Of a stretch of 8,496 nt of DNA, positions 1 through 5,260 are shown piece by piece. Origin of the DNA: Methylothermaceae bacterium (GTDB taxonomy: Bacteria > Pseudomonadota > Gammaproteobacteria > Methylococcales > Methylothermaceae); assembly GCA_027024125.1 (NCBI GenBank), contig JALVSV010000497.1, forward strand, positions 1 to 8,496, written 5' to 3'. Below the pieces are notes generated by a model. That model worked only from the letters and a program-made list of their open reading frames with translations. It had not been told where the DNA came from and did no database searches. The translations under genes and the position numbers were made by a program. How positions within the stretch are numbered: position 1 is the stretch's first letter; each line of letters starts with the position of its first letter.

Positions 1-1
1 G

Positions 2-358
2 GCCGCGCTGCCCTGCCACTCGGCCCGGGAGCTGCCGATCCCCGATGAGAAGTTTCCCAACGTGCGCGATCTGAGCGTGCGCGAAATCTGGGAACAGTCG
101 GAGTTGTTCAACCTGTTTCGAGGTTTCGAATGGATGCAGGAACCCTGCCGTTCCTGCGACGAGAGGGGCAAAGACTATGGTGGCTGCCGCTGTCAGGCGT
201 TTCTTTTGACCGGCGACATGAAAGCAACCGACCCGGTGTGCAGCAAATCCCCCAACAGGTATCTGATCGACCAGGCAATCAAGGAAGCCGAAATCCTGCC
301 AGAACAACCTTTGGTATTCCGCAACTCACGCAATTCGCGCCGATACGGCAGGGGATAA
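2..358 (+). CDS. pqqE: PqqE C-terminal part (PQQ biosynthesis radical SAM protein), 5' truncated by window edge
   Basis: PqqE is the radical SAM/SPASM enzyme that forms the Glu-Tyr carbon-carbon crosslink in the PqqA precursor peptide, the first step of pyrroloquinoline quinone synthesis in the cytoplasm. Only the last 118 codons are here, ending in TAA at 356-358; the reading frame is open to the left edge. Auxiliary Fe-S cluster ligands are visible: a Cys in LPCHSAR, then PCRSC, an Asp six residues later, CRC, and DPVC. The spacing C-x2-C-x5-D-x3-C-x-C-x15-C is the arrangement I know from the SPASM region of characterised PqqE, including the unusual Asp ligand, so the fragment looks functional. 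It converges on the ycgR-like remnant with only 12 bp between the stop codons. Other pqq genes would be expected to the left, outside the window. Confidence 0.95.
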   Translation, partial: AALPCHSARELPIPDEKFPNVRDLSVREIWEQSELFNLFRGFEWMQEPCRSCDERGKDYGGCRCQAFLLTGDMKATDPVCSKSPNRYLIDQAIKEAEILPEQPLVFRNSRNSRRYGRG

Positions 359-370
359 ATCCCCCGTGAT

Positions 371-1078
371 TCATGCTTCCTTCCGGGATTCATGGGCACG
401 AACCAGCCTTTGAAGGGTCAGAATCTCCTTCTGGATCCTCACGCTGTCCCTGCCGGACAGATGAACATAGCGCCCTCCCACCCTGATATTCTGTCCATTT
501 TGTACCGACCTGACGGAACGAACCTCAAGCCCAAACTTCACCAGATCACCTGTCGTGGTTTCGAACTTACATCCCCGGACTATGTGTCGAACTTCCCAGG
601 GCTTCGTCATCTATTCAGTCCCGGGACAGGTGGTCTGCTTCGAAAGCCTCGCCGGCAGGGAGGCCGGCGTGGAGCCTACAGGGATGTATTCACGGCGTTT
701 TTCGAAGCAGACCACCTGCCCCTTTACTCAATCCCTTACGTGTTTAGATGACGTGGTCCTGTCGAACTTCCGGAAGTGCACGACAGGTTCCATGACGAAA
801 CTGATACCATCGAGCCCGATATCGTCGATCCTGGCTTCCAGCTTCTTGCTCTCCAGATCGATCCCGGGTTTGCTCCTGACATAGATGGCTTTTTCCAGAA
901 AGGCCACAGAAACCCGATAGAACTCCCGTTTCTGAGGGTAGAACACCCGCTCTGGGAAATAGAGGGAGATGACCTTGGTCAACCCTCTGATTTCATCCAG
1001 TACTTCGCAGATCTCATCATATCCGTAAAGGAAACAAGGATTGTCGTTGCCGCTTTTTTTCTGCTCTCTTGTGAGCAA
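371..1078 (-). pseudogene. Broken YcgR/FlgZ-type PilZ flagellar brake gene
   Basis: Intact YcgR-family proteins bind cyclic di-GMP through a C-terminal PilZ domain and slow the flagellar motor; ycgR-like genes often lie just downstream of flgMN, as here. The upstream fragment (1078-728) has an N-terminal YcgR-like stretch (CFLYGYDEICEVLDEIRG), then the PilZ RxxxR motif in QKREFYRV and a DxGxxG version of the second PilZ motif (DIGLDG). It then runs to a stop. The downstream fragment (610-371) carries the end of the PilZ fold (GCKFETTTGDLVKFGLEVRS and the final helix KEILTLQRLVRAH). The fragments are separated by a palindromic element that adds stops. The sequence also passes straight from ISLYF to PERVFYPQ, where full-length homologues have roughly 70 more residues. 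No ATG is available, only TTG at 1078. I infer an inactive remnant. A split pair of short expressed proteins is possible but unlikely. Confidence 0.72.
605..753. repeat. Nested inverted-repeat (MITE/REP-like) element inside the ycgR remnant
   Basis: There is a perfect 19 bp inverted repeat at 627-645 (CAGGTGGTCTGCTTCGAAA) and 700-718. An outer 8 bp inverted pair lies at 605-612 (CGTCATCT) and 746-753 (AGATGACG). The bases between them, 613-619 and 726-732, match at 6 of 7 when one arm is complemented. The right arm has 13 extra bases (733-745). The 54 bp core contains a GCCGGC-N6-GCCGGC hairpin at 651-668. Outside the element, TGTCGAACTTCC occurs at 585-596 and again at 760-771, which may be a target-site duplication. 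It has no coding capacity of its own, so it would depend on an enzyme supplied in trans. I do not recognise the family with certainty. Confidence 0.7.
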
Positions 1079-1112
1079 ATTCCTGATCAGCCCCTCTTGG
1101 CTTTCCCTTAAT

Positions 1113-1583
1113 TCAGGTAGTCACCAGAAGGCGATCACTGTCACCGGAACGGGACTGACCATCGGCCCCATAACAGACCCGGTCGCGGCGATGCCCGAAC
1201 AACAGCACCAGTGCCTGCTGGTTGTATTCCTGCAGCAGGGAGATCGTCGCCCCGTTGGATTCATTCAGCGTTCTACACTCACCCATCCGACGTTTCACTT
1301 CCTGCCATAGTCCGACGACCTGGCTGTCTTCCAACTTCAGGGCACGAATCATTTCTCCCAGGACATCTTCTTTCTGTTCAGCGTTGCCTGGCAGTTGTAC
1401 CAGCAAAGATTCGATCCGATCAACCAGGGTGTTTTTTTCCTCCACGAGCATTTGGAGGCTTTCCAGCTTGCTTTCGAGCAGAACGTCTCTTTCCTGTTCC
1501 AGGACCCTCTGCAAGCGGCTGGTTTCATCAAGCAAACGACTCAGCCAATCGAGGAAGGCACTTTGCCGCTCATTCAGCTTCAT
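1113..1583 (-). CDS. flgN: FlgN flagellar export chaperone for hook-filament junction proteins
   Basis: FlgN is a cytoplasmic chaperone that binds the hook-associated proteins FlgK and FlgL and delivers them to the flagellar export apparatus. The 156-residue product has the usual family size and is mostly charged helical, coiled-coil-like sequence (residues about 5-130). It ends in the short tail YGADGQSRSGDSDRLL, similar in type to the YGxDGxxR tail I know from other gammaproteobacterial FlgN proteins. The ATG at 1583 has a good Shine-Dalgarno match, GGAGG at 1594-1590. It overlaps the end of flgM by 14 bp, so the two genes are probably translationally coupled and both transcribed from the FliA promoter before flgM. 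The function call rests on gene order and overall character, because FlgN sequences diverge strongly. Confidence 0.88.
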   Translation of the reverse strand: MKLNERQSAFLDWLSRLLDETSRLQRVLEQERDVLLESKLESLQMLVEEKNTLVDRIESLLVQLPGNAEQKEDVLGEMIRALKLEDSQVVGLWQEVKRRMGECRTLNESNGATISLLQEYNQQALVLLFGHRRDRVCYGADGQSRSGDSDRLLVTT

Positions 1584-1893
1584 TCACGGCCTCCAACCCC
1601 GGAAGCTGCCCTTCCAGTTCTACGATCTTTTCGGCTATGCGCTCGGCATCGATCTCGTAGGTACCTGACTGCAGGGCGTTTGCCACCCGGGACACCAGAT
1701 CGGTGTCGATGACCACACCCGTGGCCATGGCCTCTGCGGCCTGTTTGATCCGGGTAGCGACATCTGTGATCTGCACGGAGTCGGATACCGAAGATCGCTC
1801 CCCTCCGTGTTGACGCGCCTCTTTCCCGGCAGCCGACGGTTTCAAAGTAGGATCGACCGTCTTGCCGGTGATGGATCGCAAATCGATGCTCAT
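1570..1893 (-). CDS. flgM: FlgM anti-sigma-28 factor
   Basis: FlgM binds the flagellar sigma factor FliA (sigma-28) and holds it inactive until the hook-basal body is finished, when FlgM is secreted. The 107-residue product is typical. It starts with the family's MSIDL-type opening and has a polar, probably disordered first half. The conserved C-terminal FliA-binding region (about residues 45-97) includes VSDSVQITD, then RVANALQSGTYEIDAERIAEKIVELE. The ATG at 1893 has GAGGA upstream. Its promoter is a near-perfect FliA site just upstream (1954-1928), so FlgM limits its own transcription. The stop lies inside the first codons of flgN. Confidence 0.95.
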   Translation of the reverse strand: MSIDLRSITGKTVDPTLKPSAAGKEARQHGGERSSVSDSVQITDVATRIKQAAEAMATGVVIDTDLVSRVANALQSGTYEIDAERIAEKIVELEGQLPGLEAVNEAE

Positions 1894-1927
1894 CGTATAG
1901 TCCTCGTTTAATACTTCCCATAGAAGC

Positions 1928-1954
1928 TAATCGGCCTCTCGTCCTGAAAGTTTA
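1928..1954 (-). promoter_or_regulatory. FliA (sigma-28) promoter for flgM-flgN
   Basis: Read on the minus strand, TAAACTTT (1954-1947) is followed by exactly 11 bases and then GCCGATTA (1935-1928). The known FliA consensus is TAAAGTTT-N11-GCCGATAA, so 14 of 16 positions match with ideal spacing. The expected transcription start is about 1919, giving a 26-nt leader with a Shine-Dalgarno sequence before the flgM ATG at 1893. The site begins directly beside the flgA stop codon. Confidence 0.88.
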
Positions 1955-1955
1955 G

Positions 1956-2654
1956 TCAAAAAAGTACTCTCACCTCACTGGGACCATGGACGACTGCTTC
2001 AATCACCCGCCTGGTACGATCATTGAGAACCCTGATCCTCTGCCCCATTTCACCATCCATCAATGCATGGCCTCCCATACGCACGTCCAGAGCACCTGCC
2101 AGTGCCCTGATCATCACGGCATCGCCTTTATGGATCACTTTGTCCGCCATCAATAGATTGGGGGTCAACACATAACCCTCGGCAACACGCCGCTTCAACA
2201 ATCGTCCTATGACGGTTTCCGGTCGTTCGATATAGCCCTGCCTCAACGCCGAGACGTCGAACCGCTTCAAGGTCACCACATCAGGGGTCAGCCTGGCGCC
2301 TTTTGGCAAAGGATGCGCCAATACCACGACTTTCCTGAACAAACTGACATGCGCCTTGGCATAAATGGTCCAGGAATGCTCACCTTCACATCGCACCTTC
2401 AAGGACACATCCCCCAGCAGAACTGTCTTACGCATCTGACTGACCGATAGAGCCTTCGAACATCGGGGTAGTTTCAAGCGTGGATCCAGGGGCGCCACCG
2501 CAACGTCAAAATCCCGATATTCCCGCTGGAGAATTGACACGAGATAGGTACGAATCGTTTGCTGAATCTCAGCGAGAGACTGGGTTTCAGCCTCAGCCAT
2601 AGAAGCATGCAGCATCCAAATCAACCACAGCCTGAGCGGAAATTTCGACTTCAC
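1956..2654 (-). CDS. flgA: FlgA periplasmic P-ring assembly chaperone
   Basis: FlgA is a periplasmic chaperone that helps FlgI form the P ring around the flagellar rod. From the chosen GTG start (2654) the product is 232 residues. It has a classical signal peptide: KSKF, then the hydrophobic stretch PLRLWLIWMLHASMAEA, with cleavage near AEA-ET. A globular region has two cysteines (LPRCSK and VRCEGE) that probably form a disulfide. The SAF/FlgA C-terminal domain follows, with LPKGARLTPDVVTLKRFD, VIGRLLKRRVAEGYVLTPNLL and KGDAVMIRALAGALDVRM. The frame is open to a TTG at 2669, but that codon has no Shine-Dalgarno, while the GTG has AGGTG at 2664-2660. The RpoN promoter predicts transcription from about 2680, leaving only 11 nt before the TTG. 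The gene is transcribed towards flgM. Confidence 0.93.
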   Translation of the reverse strand: MKSKFPLRLWLIWMLHASMAEAETQSLAEIQQTIRTYLVSILQREYRDFDVAVAPLDPRLKLPRCSKALSVSQMRKTVLLGDVSLKVRCEGEHSWTIYAKAHVSLFRKVVVLAHPLPKGARLTPDVVTLKRFDVSALRQGYIERPETVIGRLLKRRVAEGYVLTPNLLMADKVIHKGDAVMIRALAGALDVRMGGHALMDGEMGQRIRVLNDRTRRVIEAVVHGPSEVRVLF

Positions 2655-2659
2655 AGCGG

Positions 2660-2664
2660 CACCT
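2660..2664 (-). promoter_or_regulatory. Ribosome binding site deciding the flgA start
   Basis: AGGTG lies five bases before the GTG codon at 2654-2652. No comparable sequence precedes the upstream in-frame TTG at 2669. This favours the shorter FlgA, which begins directly with a basic n-region of the signal peptide. Confidence 0.6.
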
Positions 2665-2691
2665 ATCAATTTAATTCAATACTTTCAGCAA

Positions 2692-2706
2692 GCAAATTAA
2701 GCGCCA
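2692..2706 (-). promoter_or_regulatory. RpoN (sigma-54) promoter for flgA
   Basis: On the minus strand, TGGCGC (2706-2701), five bases, then TTGC (2695-2692) matches the -24/-12 consensus TGGCAC-N5-TTGC at all but one position, with exact spacing of the GG and GC pairs. Transcription should start near 2680, which fits the flgA GTG at 2654. Use of RpoN for flgA matches the known hierarchy in Pseudomonas- and Vibrio-type flagella. Confidence 0.82.
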
Positions 2707-2826
2707 AAATATGAATTCTTGCGCCACTTGACCAGTCTCAATGACAAAACTGTGAACCACTTGTAATTTCCCCCACATAACTTACATTTGTTACATGAAG
2801 ACAACAGAATTTGTGATTCGCGCAAC

Positions 2827-3201
2827 ATGAATACAAAATACCTTCCACAAGGAACCCTGGCCATCGCCCTGGCCTCTGGAATGTCTGGCGGTGTCCAGGC
2901 TGCGGTATCTTTCAGGGACGAGAGAAAACAACCTTCCGAATTTGTCCTGAACCATGACGTGGGCCGGGTTCTGGAACTGGAAACACGGCTGAAACAATTA
3001 GACGTGGACAAGAACGCCAGGATTGCTTCCGGAATCAACAACCGCCTCCAGGCCAATCTCGGAGTGAACTGGAAGCCGGCCAAATGGCTCAATCTGAGAC
3101 CGGGAATTCGCTATGGATGGTTCGAACGTTACGGGAGTTTTACCTCGGAACTTTCGAGCAAACATATCCAGTTCTCACTCGACGCGGTGTTCCGTTTCTA
3201 G
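2827..3201 (+). CDS. Small secreted protein with outer-membrane beta-barrel-like C-terminus, unknown function
   Basis: I do not recognise a named family. The 124-residue product from the ATG at 2827 opens with a signal peptide: MNTK, then the small and hydrophobic stretch LPQGTLAIALASGMSGGVQA, with likely cleavage after VQA. The mature part has an FRDERKQPSEFVLNHDVG stretch, then a run of alternating polar/aromatic residues that could form about four strands: NRLQANLGVNW, LNLRPGIRYGWFERYG and HIQFSLDAVFRF. The final Phe after alternating hydrophobics is the classic signal for outer-membrane barrel assembly. At this length it cannot form a standard 8-strand barrel alone, so it may oligomerise, or be an internally deleted remnant of a larger barrel protein. 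No clear Shine-Dalgarno precedes the ATG; an in-frame TTG at 2788 is a weaker alternative. It is divergent from flgA and need not be flagellar. Confidence 0.55.
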   Translation: MNTKYLPQGTLAIALASGMSGGVQAAVSFRDERKQPSEFVLNHDVGRVLELETRLKQLDVDKNARIASGINNRLQANLGVNWKPAKWLNLRPGIRYGWFERYGSFTSELSSKHIQFSLDAVFRF

Positions 3202-3250
3202 CACTCCCGGGTTCCGTTCGGGTCGCCCCCCACCTGGGTTGAAAGGGTGG

Positions 3251-3277
3251 TAAAGGTTTTTCCTGGATGGCCGATAC
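3251..3277 (+). promoter_or_regulatory. FliA (sigma-28) promoter for cheV
   Basis: TAAAGGTT (3251-3258), 11 bases, then GCCGATAC (3270-3277) is a near-consensus FliA promoter with exact spacing. Transcription should begin near 3286. It is the same class of promoter as that of flgM, so cheV is predicted to be a late flagellar gene. Confidence 0.87.
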
Positions 3278-3297
3278 CAAGGAAAACCCATGATCAC

Positions 3298-3301
3298 GGA
3301 G
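3298..3301 (+). promoter_or_regulatory. Ribosome binding site deciding the cheV start
   Basis: GGAG lies nine bases before the ATG at 3311. The upstream in-frame ATG at 3290 also has an AGGA before it (3280-3283), but that would be upstream of the predicted transcription start near 3286. The 3311 start is therefore preferred. Confidence 0.6.
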
Positions 3302-3310
3302 CACCCAAAT

Positions 3311-4240
3311 ATGTCGAGCCTTCTTGCGGAAATCGATCAGAGAACCCAATTAGCCGGCCACAACCGTCTCGAGCTCCTGCTTTTTCGCTTGCAGGGCAGA
3401 CAGCGCTTCGGCATCAACGTATTCAAGGTCAAGGAAGTCATCACCTGCCCCCGCCTGACTCAAATTCCCGATTCCCATCCTGTCATTTGTGGTATTGCCC
3501 ATCTTCGGGGGTGCACCATTCCAATATTGGACCTTTCCCTAGGAATAGGCGGCAAACCTTTGCCGCATGACGGCTCCGGCTACGCCATCATCAGCGAATA
3601 CAACCGGTCGGTACAGGGTTTCCTGGTAAGTGGTGTCGACCGGATCATCAATATGGGATGGGAACAGATACTACCCCCACCCAAGGGAACCGGGAAAGAC
3701 AGTTATCTCACTGCCGTGACAGAATTCGAAAGCGAACTGATCGAAGTCATCGATGTGGAAAAGATCATGAAGGAAATCATCGGCACCAGTGAGGAAATCT
3801 CGGAAGGCATCCTCGACGAAAATGTCGATGCGGGAGAACAGCACATCCTGATAGTGGACGATTCCCTGGTGGCACGAAATCAGGTCAAACGTGTCCTGGA
3901 GCAACTGGGCGTCCAGTACACCCTGGCCCGTGATGGCGAAGAAGCCTGGCAGATTCTGCTGCAATGGCAGCATGAAGGCAAAGACCTGCCAAAGTTCCTC
4001 ACGATGGTCATTTCCGACGTGGAAATGCCAAAGATGGATGGCTACACCTTGACCACCAAAATCCGCGACGATGAAGCGATGAAGGATCTTTACATCCTGC
4101 TGCATACTTCCCTCAGCGGTGTGTTCAATCAGAACATGGTGGAAAAAGTCGGCGCCAACCAATTTCTGGCCAAGTTCGCCCCTGACGATCTGGCCCAGGC
4201 CATTCAGGAAAGACTGAAAACGCACGCATCACAAGCATAA
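3311..4240 (+). CDS. cheV: CheV chemotaxis coupling protein (CheW domain plus receiver domain)
   Basis: CheV links chemoreceptors to the kinase CheA like CheW and can be phosphorylated on its receiver domain, which is thought to aid adaptation. From 3311 the product is 309 residues, the usual size, and begins with the family signature MSSLLAEIDQRTQLAGHNRLELL. A CheW domain covers about residues 1-160 (FGINVFKVKEVI, GIAHLRGCTIPILDLS). A receiver domain covers about 178-300, with the acidic pair D183/D184 in ILIVDDS, phosphoacceptor D236 in ISDVEMPKMDG, a Thr in LHTSLSG and a Lys in FLAKF. All receiver catalytic positions are present. It has its own FliA promoter and lies 201 bp before flgB. 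The methyltransferase gene cheR, which in Pseudomonas and Vibrio usually sits between cheV and flgB, is absent here. A longer version from 3290 would add seven residues. Confidence 0.96.
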   Translation: MSSLLAEIDQRTQLAGHNRLELLLFRLQGRQRFGINVFKVKEVITCPRLTQIPDSHPVICGIAHLRGCTIPILDLSLGIGGKPLPHDGSGYAIISEYNRSVQGFLVSGVDRIINMGWEQILPPPKGTGKDSYLTAVTEFESELIEVIDVEKIMKEIIGTSEEISEGILDENVDAGEQHILIVDDSLVARNQVKRVLEQLGVQYTLARDGEEAWQILLQWQHEGKDLPKFLTMVISDVEMPKMDGYTLTTKIRDDEAMKDLYILLHTSLSGVFNQNMVEKVGANQFLAKFAPDDLAQAIQERLKTHASQA

Positions 4241-4305
4241 AGCGAAACACACAATCCAAATACCCGCCACAGCAGGTAGCGCATGGCAGACTGAAATACG
4301 TCATC

Positions 4306-4325
4306 GGCGGCGAAAAATTGCCGCC
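4306..4325 (+). terminator. Possible transcription terminator hairpin after cheV
   Basis: GGCGGC (4306-4311), an eight-base AT-rich loop, then GCCGCC (4320-4325) form a perfect six-pair GC stem about 65 bp after the cheV stop. No T-run follows on either strand, so it is not a standard intrinsic terminator. It may stabilise the 3' end or be incidental. Confidence 0.3.
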
Positions 4326-4362
4326 CCTGGCCCTTAGGCTTGGCGCACAAACCCATAACCCC

Positions 4363-4382
4363 ATGATTCTATAGATAATCAT
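4363..4382. promoter_or_regulatory. Dyad upstream of the flgB promoter
   Basis: ATGATT (4363-4368) and AATCAT (4377-4382) form a perfect inverted repeat around eight bases and end four bases before the -24 element of the flgB promoter. Its form suits a dimeric regulator. It does not resemble the FleQ sites I know, and the protein that might bind is unknown. Confidence 0.35.
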
Positions 4383-4386
4383 CTAA

Positions 4387-4403
4387 TGGCACAGCATATG
4401 CTT
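4387..4403 (+). promoter_or_regulatory. RpoN (sigma-54) promoter for the flgBCDEFG operon
   Basis: TGGCAC (4387-4392), five bases, ATGC (4398-4401) and TT match the -24/-12 consensus TGGCAC-N5-TTGC-T with one mismatch and exact spacing. Transcription should start near 4413, leaving a 29-nt leader before the flgB ATG at 4442. It is the only strong promoter I see for the rod/hook genes, whose later members are separated by 3-19 bp. Confidence 0.85.
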
Positions 4404-4441
4404 GATTGAGAATGTGATTCCTCATTCAATCAGGCAAAGCC

Positions 4442-4834
4442 ATGAAAATTAGTTTCGATCAAGCCCTTGGGCTCCATCCCCAGGCCCTACGCCTCAGGGC
4501 CAGGAAAATGGAAGTGCTGGCTTCCAACCTGGCCAATGCCGATACCCCAGGATACAAGGCCCGGGATTTCGATATCGACAAACTTCTGCGCAAATCCAGC
4601 GTAGACACCATCCCACTGCAGGCCACTCGTCCGGGCCATATCCAGGACAGTTCCGGCCCCCTGGATCAGCGACTGCTTTATCGTGTTCCCCAACAACCAA
4701 GCCTCGATGGTAATACCGTGGAGGAGCACATAGAGCAGGCCAAGTTTGCCGAGAATGCCCTGCGCTATCAAGCCAGCCTTCGCTTCATAAACGGCAAGAT
4801 CTCCAGTCTGATGTTGGCTTTGAGGGGGGAATAA
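4442..4834 (+). CDS. flgB: FlgB proximal rod protein
   Basis: FlgB forms part of the proximal rod of the flagellar basal body and is exported by the flagellar type III apparatus. The 130-residue product is of usual length. It has the rod/hook family N-terminal motif SNLANADTPGYKARDFD (residues 28-44) after a helical start, and the closing helix (FAENALRYQASLRFINGKISSLMLALRG) that packs in the rod core. There is no signal peptide, as expected. The ATG has only a weak AGG upstream. It is the first gene of the operon, and flgC follows after 3 bp. Confidence 0.97.
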   Translation: MKISFDQALGLHPQALRLRARKMEVLASNLANADTPGYKARDFDIDKLLRKSSVDTIPLQATRPGHIQDSSGPLDQRLLYRVPQQPSLDGNTVEEHIEQAKFAENALRYQASLRFINGKISSLMLALRGE

Positions 4835-4837
4835 TCC

Positions 4838-5257
4838 ATGTCCAGCTTCAATGTTTTTGATGTCGCAGGTTCCGGTATGAACGCCCAGATGCTGCGCCTG
4901 AACCTGACGGCCAGCAATCTGGCCAACGCCGACAGCATCAGCAGCAGCATCGAACAGACCTACAAATCACGCCAGCCGGTATTTGCTGCGGAATTTCGTG
5001 ACGCCTTGAACCAAAACCAGGCAGCCAACGCCGGGGTCAAAATACTGGGGGTGGTGGAAAGCCGGACGCCGCTACAAATGGAATACCAACCCAACCATCC
5101 CATGGCCAACGAGGACGGTTATATCTTCAGACCCAACGTCAACACGGTGGAAGAGCTGGCCAACATGATCTCCGCCTCGCGTTCTTATCAGAACAATATC
5201 GAGGTGCTCAATACAGCCAAGGAAATGATGTTGCAAACCTTACGCATGGGGCAGTAA
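4838..5257 (+). CDS. flgC: FlgC proximal rod protein
   Basis: FlgC is a structural subunit of the proximal rod. The 139-residue product is full length. It starts with MSSFNVFDVAGSGMNAQMLR, followed by the rod/hook motif ASNLANADS (about residues 26-34). It has the central VVESRTPLQMEYQPNHPMANEDGYI block and ends with the conserved NMISASRSYQNNIEVLNTAKEMMLQTLRMGQ helix. The Shine-Dalgarno (GGGGGA) lies within the last codons of flgB, so translation is probably coupled. flgD starts 3 bp after its stop. Confidence 0.97.
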   Translation: MSSFNVFDVAGSGMNAQMLRLNLTASNLANADSISSSIEQTYKSRQPVFAAEFRDALNQNQAANAGVKILGVVESRTPLQMEYQPNHPMANEDGYIFRPNVNTVEELANMISASRSYQNNIEVLNTAKEMMLQTLRMGQ

Positions 5258-5260
5258 GTC

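Noticed and set aside
758..787. Inverted repeat CCTGTCG-N16-CGACAGG with TTCCGGAA inside, next to the insertion
   Set aside because: It lies in PilZ coding sequence of the remnant and overlaps the right direct repeat. Short dyads like this arise by chance, and I found no matching partner at the left side.
392..884. Plus-strand open frames of 109-119 codons across the ycgR remnant
   Set aside because: They have no family features, run through the palindromic element and lie antisense to recognisable PilZ coding sequence.
2761..2811. TTGTAA and TTACAT boxes as a sigma-70 promoter for the gene at 2827
   Set aside because: Possible -10 partners are poor, and several alternatives fit equally badly in this AT-rich stretch.
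3202..3250. C- and G-rich stretch after the orphan gene as an intrinsic terminator
   Set aside because: Only weak four- to five-pair stems can be drawn and no T-run follows.
4326..4350. TGGCCC/TTGGCGC stretch as another RpoN promoter before flgB
   Set aside because: The GG and GC pairs are not 12 bp apart. The TGGCAC-N5-ATGC site at 4387 is correctly spaced and much better.
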